The position numbers were made by a program, and so were the translations under genes. From Chroococcidiopsis sp. TS-821 (lineage in GTDB: Bacteria > Cyanobacteriota > Cyanobacteriia > Cyanobacteriales > Chroococcidiopsidaceae): 64,000 bases of DNA. Below the pieces are notes generated by a model that was given only the letters and a program-made list of their open reading frames with translations, was not told where the DNA came from and did not search any database. Shown one piece after another: positions 48,516 through 58,500 of the stretch. Each line of letters starts with the position of its first letter. Position 1 is the stretch's first letter. The stretch spans positions 222,444 through 286,443 of the forward strand of contig NZ_MVDI01000004.1 of the NCBI RefSeq assembly GCF_002939305.1. Direction: 5' to 3'.

Positions 48516-48612
48516 AGATTTTCACCTCTACAACAATCTTGAGTTTCAAGTGAATTTAGGGATAGCAGGTTTAATACATTTGACCTTTCAACCAAACAAC
48601 GTGATGAGTTAA

Positions 48613-48783
48613 ATACTAAAAATTTATAGTGAGGTTGAAAGACTATCTCAAGTTGCTGCTTTTCGACATCTGCGTTTTGGTGATTTGTCACCTGTTCTTC
48701 TCAAAGAAATAGAGGAATACACCTTTTCAGAGTATCTAATTGAGCAGGTAACAGAAGCACCTTTACCAGATGTCATCATTTAG
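48613..48783 (+). pseudogene. Fragment of an unidentified gene
   Basis: A frame without a start codon runs LKIYSEVERLSQVAAFRHLR and ends EQVTEAPLPDVII at a TAG (48781-48783). Its composition is that of a real, charged helical protein. The upstream part is missing and a TAA at 48610 closes the frame. It lies on the opposite strand inside the leader between the CIRCE promoter and hsp20. The parent family was not recognised. Confidence 0.45.
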
Positions 48784-48790
48784 ATTTGGA

Positions 48791-48817
48791 TTAGCACTCT
48801 CCATATCTAGGTGCTAA
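48791..48817 (-). promoter_or_regulatory. CIRCE element (HrcA operator)
   Basis: TTAGCACTC, nine bases, then AGGTGCTAA. The consensus is TTAGCACTC-N9-GAGTGCTAA, so the left arm is perfect and the right arm differs at two positions. Read on the minus strand it begins at the -10 box of a sigma70-like promoter, as in other cyanobacterial groE promoters. It should repress the hsp20-groES-groEL unit through HrcA. Confidence 0.85.
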
Positions 48818-48845
48818 TCTAGCGAAGGAATTTGCGAAATGGCAA
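48816..48845 (-). promoter_or_regulatory. Sigma70-type promoter for hsp20-groES-groEL
   Basis: On the minus strand TTGCCA (48840-48845) and TAGATT (48816-48821) are separated by 18 bases. They match TTGACA and TATAAT at five and four of six positions. The -10 box overlaps the CIRCE arm, so HrcA would block it. The leader to the hsp20 ATG would be near 290 bases. Confidence 0.6.
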
Positions 48846-48856
48846 GCTACTTTCGT

Positions 48857-48872
48857 GTGTAGTTTTCCGAAC
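48857..48872 (-). promoter_or_regulatory. K-box-like element upstream of the groE promoter
   Basis: GTTCGGAAAACTACAC on the minus strand matches the cyanobacterial K-box as I recall it (GTTCGG-NNAN-CCNNAC) with a single mismatch. In cyanobacteria the K-box lies upstream of the groESL1 promoter and is linked to light and heat response that does not need HrcA. Here it lies 11 bases before the -35 box. Confidence 0.6.
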
Positions 48873-49135
48873 AAAATATTTTTCGGATCTCCGTACTGCT
48901 AGGGAATTTTCAAAACTCTAAAGTTTTTATTAAATTTGATTAGAATCTTCTATGAATTTTTTTTATAAGTACAAAAAAAGAAAAAGCTTTGATGGTTAAT
49001 CGTGAAGACTGCAAGACTAGTGGTAGTGAAGCCTGCTGCCGGAATTGAGCTGTGTTTACTTAATGAGTATTGAAGAGTAGCTAAAGAGCGTTCTCGATCT
49101 AATTTTACCCAGATTTGCAACAGGAGGAACGTGCA

Positions 49136-50206
49136 ATGCGGATTGCCCAAGTAGCTCCGTTGTGGGAGCGAGTCCCACCTCCAGCCTATGGAGGAATTGA
49201 ACTAGTTGTTGGATTGCTTACCGATGAGCTTGTCAGGCGCGGACATGAAGTCACCTTGTTTGCGAGTGGAGATTCGATTACGCTTGCTAAACTAGAATCC
49301 GTCCATCCCCAAGCACTGCGCCTAGATACCACAGTCAAGGAGTATGATGTCTATGCAATGCTACAACTGAGTAAGGTGTACGAGCGAGCATCAGAGTTTG
49401 ACATTATTCACTCTCACATGGGTCATGCCGCGTTGCCTTACGCTAATCTGGTGAAAACGCCTACTGTCCACACGCTGCATGGCGTTTTTACTCCGGACAA
49501 TGAGAAGTTATTTATGCATGCCCGCCATCAGCCTTTCGTCAGTATCTCTAACGCCCAGCGGGAACCAAAACTAAATCTGAACTATATCGCTACAGTCTAC
49601 AACGGTATTGACTTAAATAACTACGAATTTTACCCGCGATCGCAAGATCCTCCTTATTTAGCGTTTCTGGGGCGACTATCTCCAGAAAAAGGACCGCATA
49701 TAGCAATCGAAATCGCCAAGCGTTCTGGTTGGCGCTTGAAAATGGCAGGTAAGATAGATGTCGTCGATCGCGACTACTTTGAGCGCGAAATCAAACCTCA
49801 CATAGATGGCAAACAGATTGAGTATCTTGGCGAGGCGAACCACGCTCAAAAATGCGAACTGATGGGCGGTGCAGTCGCTACCCTGTTTCCGATTACTTGG
49901 CGCGAACCGTTTGGCTTAGTAATGATTGAGTCAATGGCAACAGGAACGCCAGTAATTGCTATGGAACTCGGCTCGACACCAGAAATCATTGTTCGCGGAC
50001 AGACAGGCTTTTTGTGTCGAACGATTGATGAGTGCATTGCAGCGATCGATAAAGCACCGCAGTTGAATCGTTTTGTTTGTCGAGAGCATGTCGTCAAAAA
50101 CTTCAGCGTGCAGCGCATGACGGATGGTTACGAAGCAGTTTATCAGCAAATCCTTGCCGAGCGTTTTGCCCAAAATGGACGCGTTCAGAGTACGATTCGA
50201 GTGTAA
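49136..50206 (+). CDS. Family 4 glycosyltransferase in the stress island
   Basis: A GT-B enzyme of 356 residues. MRIAQVAPLWERVPPPAYGG is the acceptor-loop opening, YLAFLGRLSPEKGPHIAIEI begins the donor domain, and FPITWREPFGLVMIESMATG carries the E-x7-E pair. The ATG at 49136 has an AGGAGGA ribosome site 7 bases upstream; the open frame starts 21 bases earlier. It is not near the polysaccharide locus, and its divergence from hsp20 suggests stress-linked glycan or compatible-solute synthesis. Substrate unknown. Confidence 0.88.
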   Translation: MRIAQVAPLWERVPPPAYGGIELVVGLLTDELVRRGHEVTLFASGDSITLAKLESVHPQALRLDTTVKEYDVYAMLQLSKVYERASEFDIIHSHMGHAALPYANLVKTPTVHTLHGVFTPDNEKLFMHARHQPFVSISNAQREPKLNLNYIATVYNGIDLNNYEFYPRSQDPPYLAFLGRLSPEKGPHIAIEIAKRSGWRLKMAGKIDVVDRDYFEREIKPHIDGKQIEYLGEANHAQKCELMGGAVATLFPITWREPFGLVMIESMATGTPVIAMELGSTPEIIVRGQTGFLCRTIDECIAAIDKAPQLNRFVCREHVVKNFSVQRMTDGYEAVYQQILAERFAQNGRVQSTIRV

Positions 50207-50428
50207 TTGCGTAGGTGGAGCCAGATGGTATCCACCCTATTTCTGATCTAGATATGTGGAGTTTGTGCAAGCACATAACTCTACACTTAGTTTGCTAAGG
50301 AAGATGTAAATACTTAGCGTACGACAAGCATATTCTTTTTGAGATTAGGCGAGGGAATTCTCAGAAGAATTAGCTTGCTTATATCAGCCGATAGCGATCG
50401 CAAAAGGCAAAACTTTCTTCAAGGTATA

Positions 50429-50448
50429 GCAGGGGTCAGAGGTCAGAG
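50429..50448 (+). repeat. Dispersed repeat, copy B
   Basis: GCAGGGGTCAGAGGTCAGAG matches the copy at 35317 at 19 of 20 bases and is preceded by TATA as in copies C and D. It lies in the gap after the GT4 gene. Confidence 0.65.
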
Positions 50449-50642
50449 ATCGGGGTTAACCCCCCTCAGAGGGATCGTTATAAGCTTCTACAATGTCCTA
50501 ACTTTACTGACTAGGGCTATAACAACAGCGTAACGATGAGGAATACTGTTACGCAGCAAAGTTAGCGGCATCTTTGCTAAGAGTTATGAAGAATACTAGG
50601 TGAATCAACAGCAGTTTAGCACGAGAGTTCTACTACTGTAGA

Positions 50643-50717
50643 ATGTACTATTCAGCTCCCGCAGGCAGCCTTACTGTTATTCATCCCGGTGAAATTCATG
50701 CTGTACGCAATTTATAA
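50643..50717 (+). pseudogene. Remnant of an AraC-family regulator (cupin part)
   Basis: An ATG-started frame of 24 codons reads MYYSAPAGSLTVIHPGEIHA and then VRNL before a stop. APAGSLTVIHPGEIHA is the signature of the ligand-binding cupin of AraC-type regulators. Nothing of the C-terminal DNA-binding domain could be found nearby, so this is a relic. The 650-base gap around it holds nothing else but a dispersed repeat. Confidence 0.55.
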
Positions 50718-50853
50718 AGATTGCATGTCCTGCATTTTTGTCACAGGAATAGCAGCAGAAAATCTTAGGCACAGTGATGCCCAACCCCTCGTTGGATTTG
50801 GATAATATTGCGTTCTGCCTTTGGATAACAGGAAATCGCCTCAGCAATAGCTT

Positions 50854-51615
50854 TTATGATTTTTTGCTAGTGCGGTTCCATGCAGCATCGAGGGCGCGTT
50901 TGACACGCTCGCTTGCTCGGTTGAGACTCTGCTGAAAGCTTTCCCATTCGTCTTGCAGAAACTCGGTTGCTTGTTGCAAGGCATTTTTATCGTGCTGTCC
51001 AGACGCTGCAAGTTCGTCACTTACTTCTTTTATCTTCACGCGCACGACTTCTGGTCGATCGTGAGGTGATACTAGCGATTGAAGGCGGTGTGCGATCGTC
51101 TTGACCAAGTTTTTAACCTGTTGCGATTTTTCGCTCAAAAACCCCTTCAGTCCTTCTGGTTCGCTCTTGAGGCGTTCTTGCGCCCCTTCACGTAGCACGA
51201 CCGCTTCTGCTTCAATGACTTCCACATCTTCTGGATACAACACTGCCCGTCCGCCAAAAGGAGCGGCAATATCTCCACTCAAGATAAATGCAGCGATGTT
51301 GCCAGTCTCCCAATCAAACAAAAAATCTTCTACCCATCCCAAAGCATCTGTCATCGACAAGCGGACTGGCAATCGGTACAGGCGGCGGAGATTGAGCGCG
51401 GTTTGAGGCAAGAGTGTAGGGCTGTAAGTTAATACCGCATCAGGACCAATAACAGACACTTGTTCGAGCGGCGTATATCCTTCGCTGGTGCCTAGGTAAA
51501 CTACCTGACCGCGATCGTCAATCCAAACCTCTTCAACTGTACCGAACCGAGAGGCAGTGGCACTGTCTAATTCCATTAAACCAAGTATTTGGCTGCGACG
51601 TACAACATTAATCAT
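50854..51615 (-). CDS. PRC-barrel domain protein
   Basis: A 253-residue soluble protein with two PRC-barrel-like halves. The first is near 10-60 (GTVEEVWIDDRGQVVYLGTS), the second near 85-130 (DALGWVEDFLFDWETGNIAA). A long helical C-terminus follows (VKIKEVSDELAASGQHDKNA, ESFQQSLNRASERVKRAL). PRC-barrels bind RNA, other proteins or photosynthetic complexes. The family is widespread in cyanobacteria without a settled function. It lies between the GT4 and PsiE-like genes of the stress island. Confidence 0.85.
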   Translation of the reverse strand: MINVVRRSQILGLMELDSATASRFGTVEEVWIDDRGQVVYLGTSEGYTPLEQVSVIGPDAVLTYSPTLLPQTALNLRRLYRLPVRLSMTDALGWVEDFLFDWETGNIAAFILSGDIAAPFGGRAVLYPEDVEVIEAEAVVLREGAQERLKSEPEGLKGFLSEKSQQVKNLVKTIAHRLQSLVSPHDRPEVVRVKIKEVSDELAASGQHDKNALQQATEFLQDEWESFQQSLNRASERVKRALDAAWNRTSKKS

Positions 51616-52198
51616 GGCTTTGTTTTCCTCAAAATTCTCGTTGCTTTAGTTTGGTATACTTGCAAATCGAAGCTCTTACAGGTCTATCTAGCCATACCAA
51701 TGCGCTACATTTACTACCTCATTATTCAAAGATGAGAGTTTATCAAAGGAATTGTTTTTCTCGGGTAATTCAAATATTGTTGAGTTGTGTAAAGAACGCT
51801 GTTTTTAGCCAAGTGTAAGCCAGGCAACAATCAGGAAGAAACATGCTAAATCGACTAAGGAGTTATTATTTTGTGTCAGCTAGGATTGTGAATTTTGTAG
51901 CAACATACTGCCGCTACCTTTTAGTTTAAAACTGTTAAGATTCTAGCAGATAGAGGGGTTTTCTTTATTTTCCTCCTTAAATAACTAAAGTAATTTTAGC
52001 ATTATTTAGAAACTCAAATGCAATTATAATTGCGGTCATGCATGCTTGAAGCAAAACCAAGTAAATTACAACAAAATATGTAACATTCTGCGTACAATTT
52101 CTTAGAAATTAATTGCTATAACAAGCAGAGCAATATGTTTTTGAGAAGCCCCTTGGATTGAATTTTGGCGGAGAACGCTTTAGATAGGAGAAAACATT
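51616..52198. other. Intergenic region before the PsiE-like gene
   Basis: About 580 bases, AT-rich, lying between divergent genes. No coding frame, HIP1 site or strong hairpin was found. A TAGGAGA ribosome site just before 52199 marks the start of the next gene. Confidence 0.4.
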
Positions 52199-52720
52199 AT
52201 GTCTACAAGCATTGATAGACAGCATAAGCAACGGCATCCGTGGTTTGAGTTAGAGCAAGTTATTCAGCGTTTAGAAACAATTCAGAATGTCATCGTAGTC
52301 ATACTATCCATTGCTCTATTTTGTTTTATGGTCATTCGACTAGGAGATCTATTTCTCTCTATGCTGGTTCCGCTTGGATTCCAAAAAGTTACCTCTGACA
52401 TTTTATTTATTTTGATTTTGGTAGAGTTATTCCGGCTACTGATTATTTATTTAAAAGAGCAACGAATATCTGTAGGAGTAGCGGTGGAAGTTTCAATTGT
52501 ATCTGTGCTGCGAGAAGTTATTATTCGAGGAGCACTGGAGATTGCTTGGCAACAAATCTTGGCAATTTGCGCTTTTTTATTAGTTTTGGGAGGGTTGTTA
52601 TTAATTCGCGCTTGGATGGCACGAATTTTCAATAGAATAGAAATGGAAAAAAAACAAGCTGTACGAGACAATCAAGTCGTTGAGGAAGATCGTTTACTGT
52701 TCGACGATATGGTTCGCTAA
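52199..52720 (+). CDS. PsiE-family membrane protein
   Basis: A 173-residue protein with four hydrophobic helices (NVIVVILSIALFCFMVI, ILFILILVELFRLLIIYL, VSIVSVLREVIIRGALEI, ILAICAFLLVLGGLLLIRAW). The pattern matches the phosphate-starvation-inducible PsiE family; the conserved VELFRLLIIYLKEQRISV segment is clear. Function unknown. A PsiE-like gene is also part of the transmissible stress-tolerance locus of Proteobacteria next to ftsH, hsp20 and degP. It ends 18 bases from the ftsH stop, so the two genes are convergent and nearly abut. Confidence 0.82.
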   Translation: MSTSIDRQHKQRHPWFELEQVIQRLETIQNVIVVILSIALFCFMVIRLGDLFLSMLVPLGFQKVTSDILFILILVELFRLLIIYLKEQRISVGVAVEVSIVSVLREVIIRGALEIAWQQILAICAFLLVLGGLLLIRAWMARIFNRIEMEKKQAVRDNQVVEEDRLLFDDMVR

Positions 52721-52738
52721 ATCTATTAGGATAGATTT

Positions 52739-54691
52739 TCAATGATGTAGGGTGTGGTGAAGACTGTCTACTTGTAAGTGGGCAACACTTTCTAAGAGTT
52801 TACCTGCGTGCAGATACTGTGTTAATTCAGCTGGAGCGATCGCTAATTTAAGTTGTTCTTGTAGTTCAGATCCTTCCAAGACTTCCTTGTGTAAGAGAAG
52901 TTGGGCTGTTTCTTCTAGTAAGTTCTGGTTCGTCCTCAAAATCAATAAAGCCATCTGATGGGCACTTTCCACAATTTCCTGCACTTCTCGGTCAATCTCC
53001 TCAGCCGTTTTGGGACTGACTGGACGACGCGGGTTGCTAAAACCATCAAGAAACTGGCTTTGTTGAATTTTCTCAAAGGCTACAGGACCTAAATCATCAC
53101 TCATACCATAAAGAGTGACAAACCGTTCAGCTAAGTCAGTTGCCTTCTGAATATCATCGCTAGCTCCTGTAGATATTCTGCGAAAAATCAGTTCTTCTGC
53201 TGCGCGACCAGCTAATAGAGTTGCAATTCGTCCGCGAATTTCATCCTCCATCATTAAAAAGCGGTCTTCCTCTGGCATCTGCACAGTGTAGCCTAAAGCA
53301 CCCACTCCACGAGGCACAACCGAGATCTTCTCGACTTTTCCCGCACCAGGCATCAAGCTGGCGACGATCGCATGACCCACTTCATGATATGCAACGGTTT
53401 TTTTCTCAGTTTCATTCAAAACGCGAGATTTTTTCTCCAGTCCTGCGACAACACGCTCGATCGCTTCATTAAAATCTGCCATTGTCACCGCAGTGCGATT
53501 CTGACGCGCCGCCAGTAAAGCTGCCTCGTTGACAAGATTAGCCAAATCTGCTCCAGCAAAACCTGGGGTTCGCGCTGCAATCTTTGCCAGATCGACATCA
53601 TCAGCAAGCTTCACATTCTTAACATGGACTTTCAAAATAGCTTCTCGTCCGTTTTTGTCAGGGCGATCGACAACAACCTGACGGTCAAAACGACCAGGGC
53701 GACGTAAGGCTGGGTCAAGGACATCTGGACGGTTAGTAGCAGCAAGGATAATGACACCTGTATTAGCATCAAAACCATCCATTTCTGTTAATAACTGGTT
53801 GAGAGTTTGTTCGCGTTCGTCATTCCCACCCATAAAGGGACTATTACCGCCACGAGACTTACCCAACGCATCTAATTCGTCAATAAACACAATACAAGGG
53901 GCTTGTTGCTTCGCCTGTTCAAACAAATCGCGCACCCGCGCTGCACCTACCCCAACGAATAATTCGATAAACTCGGAACCAGAAATACTAAAAAATGGCA
54001 CCCCCGCTTCTCCAGCAATTGCTTTAGCAAGTAACGTCTTACCAGTACCTGGTGGTCCAACAAGTAACACCCCCTTGGGAATTTTGGCACCTATGCGGAT
54101 ATATTTATTCGGGTTTTTGAGGAACTCAACAATTTCTTGGAGTTCCACTTTGGCTTCATCGACTCCAGCAACATCGTCAAACTTGACTCCAGTACTGCCT
54201 TCTGAATAGATACGTGCTTTGCTCTTGCCTACGGTTAAAGCCGCTGGACCGCCAGCTTGACTGCGGCTAATCAGCCATCCCCAAATGCCAAAGAAGACCA
54301 AAGGAGGCACAATCCAACTCAGCAAAGTTGTAATCCATCCAGTATTATCAGGAGGTGGGGCGGCAAACTTGACTTGGTTCTCGCGCAGAATTCTTGGCAA
54401 ATCAAGATCTAAAGCTATTGGTGTTGTTGTGAATACTCTAGGAGATTCTGATGGGTTATCGGATTTGAGCACGTACTGAATCCGATCCGACCCGATAATT
54501 GCACGGTCAACTTTCCCTGCTTCTACTTGATCGATAAAATCACTATAAGCAACTTCTGGATAGCGAGTGCCTAGACTGGGAATAATAGCTAAGTTAAATA
54601 GTAAAAGCGCCGTTAAAAAGATCAGAAAGCTCTCGCCGATCTGCCTTGGCTTTGGTAATTTTGGTGCATTGCGGCTGTTTTCTACTGGCAT
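52739..54691 (-). CDS. ftsH: ATP-dependent membrane zinc protease FtsH
   Basis: A 650-residue AAA+ protease. Two N-terminal membrane helices (about 21-40 and 120-142) flank a periplasmic or lumenal domain. Walker A GPPGTGKT is at 212-219, Walker B IVFIDEL at 267-273 and the second region of homology near 318-333. The zinc site HEVGH is at 436-440 with the third ligand probably D513. The residue 242-248 region carries the pore motif ELFVGVG. It degrades damaged membrane proteins such as photosystem II D1. It follows hsp20 after 171 bases on the same strand. Confidence 0.96.
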   Translation of the reverse strand: MPVENSRNAPKLPKPRQIGESFLIFLTALLLFNLAIIPSLGTRYPEVAYSDFIDQVEAGKVDRAIIGSDRIQYVLKSDNPSESPRVFTTTPIALDLDLPRILRENQVKFAAPPPDNTGWITTLLSWIVPPLVFFGIWGWLISRSQAGGPAALTVGKSKARIYSEGSTGVKFDDVAGVDEAKVELQEIVEFLKNPNKYIRIGAKIPKGVLLVGPPGTGKTLLAKAIAGEAGVPFFSISGSEFIELFVGVGAARVRDLFEQAKQQAPCIVFIDELDALGKSRGGNSPFMGGNDEREQTLNQLLTEMDGFDANTGVIILAATNRPDVLDPALRRPGRFDRQVVVDRPDKNGREAILKVHVKNVKLADDVDLAKIAARTPGFAGADLANLVNEAALLAARQNRTAVTMADFNEAIERVVAGLEKKSRVLNETEKKTVAYHEVGHAIVASLMPGAGKVEKISVVPRGVGALGYTVQMPEEDRFLMMEDEIRGRIATLLAGRAAEELIFRRISTGASDDIQKATDLAERFVTLYGMSDDLGPVAFEKIQQSQFLDGFSNPRRPVSPKTAEEIDREVQEIVESAHQMALLILRTNQNLLEETAQLLLHKEVLEGSELQEQLKLAIAPAELTQYLHAGKLLESVAHLQVDSLHHTLHH

Positions 54692-54862
54692 TTAGATCCG
54701 CTCCTGAAGTAATTAGTGTATATAGGACAAATGACACTGCCAAGTTCTGAATTGTCGTGCAACTGGATGAAATTGATCGCGCTAGTGAGGGCGATCGCCC
54801 TCACTCACGAGCAGCGATCGCCTTTGCTAGCTGCTTTTCTAGCTTTGGTGAGTTTGAATAGC

Positions 54863-55315
54863 TTATTGACTATTTGCCAAGTTGACCTTAACAACTCGGC
54901 GGCGAGCTTCTTCTGCCTTCGGCATTGTTAGCGTCAAAATACCATTCTTAAACTCAGCTTGCACTTGGTCGTGCTTCACAGGTGCAGGTAAATCGATCTG
55001 ACGCTGGAACTTGCCGTAGCGCAATTCCGAACGGAAATATCCTTGCTCTGCAATGCGGTTTTCATGACGGTGTTCGCCCGCAATAGAAACGCCTTCCCGA
55101 CTGACTTGAATGTCGAGATCCTTGCCTTCGACACCAGGAATTTCTGCCTTCAAAATTACGTTCTCGTCCGTCTCTTCAAGTTCAATCGCGGGCATCCAAT
55201 TCAACTTGCGCCGCCTGGAATCGTCGTTGAACTCAACTAATTCATCAAATAATTCGTTTATCTGGCGACGCAGAGTTTCCATTTCTTGAAATGGTTGCCA
55301 ACGTACTAATGCCAT
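54863..55315 (-). CDS. Small heat-shock protein Hsp20, second copy
   Basis: A 150-residue alpha-crystallin protein. The N-terminus ALVRWQPFQEMETLRRQINE is close to the other Hsp20 here, with a more typical shorter tail. AEIPGVEGKDLDIQVSREGV and GILTLTMPKAEEARRRVVKV form the alpha-crystallin domain and the end is KVNLANSQ. A hairpin covers its ribosome site and start codon. It lies upstream of ftsH on the same strand, so a message for holding and degrading membrane proteins is likely. Confidence 0.94.
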   Translation of the reverse strand: MALVRWQPFQEMETLRRQINELFDELVEFNDDSRRRKLNWMPAIELEETDENVILKAEIPGVEGKDLDIQVSREGVSIAGEHRHENRIAEQGYFRSELRYGKFQRQIDLPAPVKHDQVQAEFKNGILTLTMPKAEEARRRVVKVNLANSQ

Positions 55316-55352
55316 ATAGGTTTCACCTCCAAGTTAAAACATGGAAGATATG
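55313..55352 (-). promoter_or_regulatory. Candidate RNA thermometer masking the hsp20 start
   Basis: On the minus strand the leader CATAT-CTTCCA (55342-55352) can pair with TGGAGG (55326-55331, the ribosome site) and with ATATG (55313-55317, which contains the start codon). The loop is ten bases and the lower stem is separated by an eight-base bulge on one side. A melting hairpin of this single, asymmetric kind is known for Synechocystis hsp17. Heat would expose both site and start codon. Confidence 0.55.
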
Positions 55353-55545
55353 AAGCGTCAGTTTTTCTCAAAGGGTATACTCAGAAAATCGCGCTAGCTA
55401 ACTTGGCTCATTAACCTCTATCTGTAGTATCTATAGATTTGCTTTTAAATCAACCATTTCGTCAGTAGGGAAAACCATACTGATGTAGTAGTACTTTCTT
55501 CCAGATAGAGATTCTCTATGCTTCTGGGTTACCTTATGACGTTAT

Positions 55546-58500
55546 TTAACTTGCTAAACTGAGACGCGAACCGTTTTGGGTTTTAGCAACTTCAATTCGG
55601 GCTTGGAAAGCTTCTTTGAAGTAGGGCATATGCGTCACAGTGAGAATGCACGCAAAATCGCTTGCGATCGCATTGATCGCTGCAATTAAGCGATCGCATC
55701 CTTCTTGATCTTGAGTACCAAATCCTTCATCAATAATCAGTAACTGTAGTGCGGCTCCGGCGCGTTGCGCAAGCAGTTTAGCTAACGCCAAACGAATCGC
55801 AAAGTTAATCCGAAACGCTTCCCCTCCTGAGTAAGTTTCATAAGGTCTTGTGCCGCGTGCATCAGCGATGAGAATATCAAGCGTATCGATCATTTTAGTC
55901 GCTTTTTTGCGCGTTCCACTCCGCCCTGCTTTTTGCGTGACAAATTGCACGTGCAATTGATTCGCACTCAACCGCGCCAAGAGGTGATTCGTTTCAGCTT
56001 CGAGTTGTGGCAAGACATTCTCAATCATTAATGCCTGAATGCCATTTTTGCCAAAGGCTTGCGCTAATTCTTGATAAATGCGGTACTGCTGTTTGGTTGC
56101 TTGTAGTTGTTGTTTTCCTTGTTCGTATTGTGTTTGTAGGGCTTCGAGTTGGTTAAGCTGTTGCTGAAGTTGTCCTAAATGACTGAGTTGTTCGTCAAGC
56201 TGTCGCCGACGAAACGCTAGCTGCTGTTCTAAGGCTTGAATTTCTGCTATTGGTAAAGGTGTTTGTTCGAGTTGCTGCGTCAGGGACTCGATTTGCGCAA
56301 CCAGAACTTGACGTTCCGCGCTTCTTGCTTGAATCGCTTCTTTGAGGTCTTGCGATCGCGCTTGCAATTGTGGATACTGCTCTTGCGCATTTTTTAGCTG
56401 TTGATAGCGAATTTGCCATGTTTGCGCCTGACGCAAGGCGACACGGAGCGCGTTATGCTGTTCAGGTGCATAATTAATGGTTTTGATTTTTGCGTCTAAA
56501 GCCGCAATTTGGCGCGCGCATTCAGAATGCGTTTGCTGCTCGACGATTTTTTGATTTAACTGTGCAATTTGTGTTTCGATCTGTGGTTTTCGCTGTAAAA
56601 TTTGTGACAAACGCTTTTGTGCATCTTTTAATTGTCCTTGGCGAATCTCTGCCCAGCGCCACCGCTCAATTTCACTGCGAGCTAAGGCATGATCTTGCTC
56701 GTTGTAATTTAACTGTTGTAGTTGTTGTTCAATTTGTTGCAGTTCTGCTTGTCGATCGAGTGCGTAGTCACCTTCAGCTAGCGATCGCTCAAGTTGCTGT
56801 TTTTCTGCAATAATCTGTTGCAAATGGCGCTGCAAGTCATCGGTTGCTTCGAGTTGCGCGGCGAGTTGTCCGCGTTGTTCTCTTAACGCATCGTAGCCTG
56901 CAAGTTGTTGCGAGATTTCGCGATATTCTTGACGCAGTACTTGAATTTCGCGTTCAGATACTGCCATTTGCTCGCGGATGACCCACAACTGTTGTTGAAT
57001 TTCTTGCTGTTCGGTTTGGGTTTTTTCGACGACACGTTGCCAATGATGTTCTGTTAAAGGGCGATCGCATAACGGACACTTTGCATCGGGGTTTTGCAAC
57101 ATTTGCAGCTTTTGCTCTAATTCCCCCATCTGTTTTTCGTAGTCGCGTTGATGCGCTTGTAGGCGTTCCATAAAATGACGCCGTTCTTGTCCTTTTTCGC
57201 GGACTCGTTCGAGGTAAACGCGCTTTTTCTCGAGTTGTTCGAGTTGAATGGCGACATCCATCACCGCTTGTTGAAGTTGCGGTTGGCGTTGCTGTTGATG
57301 AGTAAGTTGATTTTGAGAAGCTTGCAGTTCTTCAAGTCGTGCTTGCATTCGTGCTTGAACGCGTTCGAGTTGCGTTTGCAGCGATGTGCGGTATTGCAGT
57401 AGCGGTGTCACTTGCAATTGCAGTTGATCCAACTGTTTTAACCGATCGCGCGCGACCTCTAGTTGTGCTAACGCTGCTTCAACTTCGCTCGATTTTTGCA
57501 ATGTTTGCTGAATTTCTTGTTCTTGCTGCTGTAAGGCGACAAGTTGTCCTTCAGCGTGTTGGAGTGAGGAGCGAATTTCATTGACTTGCTGCGTGAGTTG
57601 CTGCTGTAAGTGCTGAAGTTGCACGGTAGCGCGGGAATGTTCTTGGAATTTGGCAGAAAGCGTTTCTTCCTCAGTTTGCAAGCTTTCGTACTTAGCATAG
57701 CCTGCGTAAATTTCGTCGGTATGACTCAGCGTTTCTTCAATCGCTGATAGCTGTTCGTTAATAGCGCGACGTTCTTCCGCTAGGCGATCGCTATCTTGCG
57801 TCAAGTTTTGGTATTGCTGTTGTAAAAATCCTAACTGTTGTTCCCAAGTTTGTCGCTGGTGTTGAATGACTTGTAAGCTTTGCAGTTGAATTGTGTCAAA
57901 TGCCTGCTGTTGTTGTAGCTGGTTGTGTTGTGCTTCTAACTCGGCGCGTTCTTGTGCGATCGCTTCTTTGTGCTGCAACTGGTTTTGCATTCCTTCTAAA
58001 GTGCGCTCTAGTTGTTCTGCTTGCGCTTTAAACGAGCGCGATAAGTCTTTTGCTCTTTCCTCTAGATCGTCGTATTGATTGAGTTTGAGCAACTCTGCTA
58101 ATATTTCTTTGCGCTCGGTTGGACGCTTGAGCATAAATTCGTCAGCGCGTCCTTGGCGGAGGTACGCCGAATTAATAAACGTATCGTAGTCAAGTTTGAT
58201 ATGTTCTAAAATTAATTGCTGCGTAGCTCTTACACCGCGTTCTGTCAAAGCCCGAAATCCATTTGGTGTCGCAATCTGAAACTCTAGCAAACTACTTTGT
58301 CCGCGGTGGCGCGTCCGAATCACGCGGTATTGATGCTGGTTACTGATAAAGATAAAGTCTACCTGAACTTCTTTTGCACCTGTGTGGATAATATCGTCTT
58401 CGGATACCGCACGACTTTGTCCCCAGATTACCCAAGTAATCGCTTCGAGTAACGAAGACTTGCCTGCACCATTCGAGCCACAAATACAAGCAATATGCAA

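Noticed and set aside
48516..48560. RNA thermometer for the first hsp20
   Set aside because: Only a five-base pairing of the GAGGTG site with an upstream CACTT was found, and it competes with a more stable small hairpin.
50339..50533. 64-codon frame across the dispersed repeat
   Set aside because: The frame includes the repeat itself and has no protein-like features.
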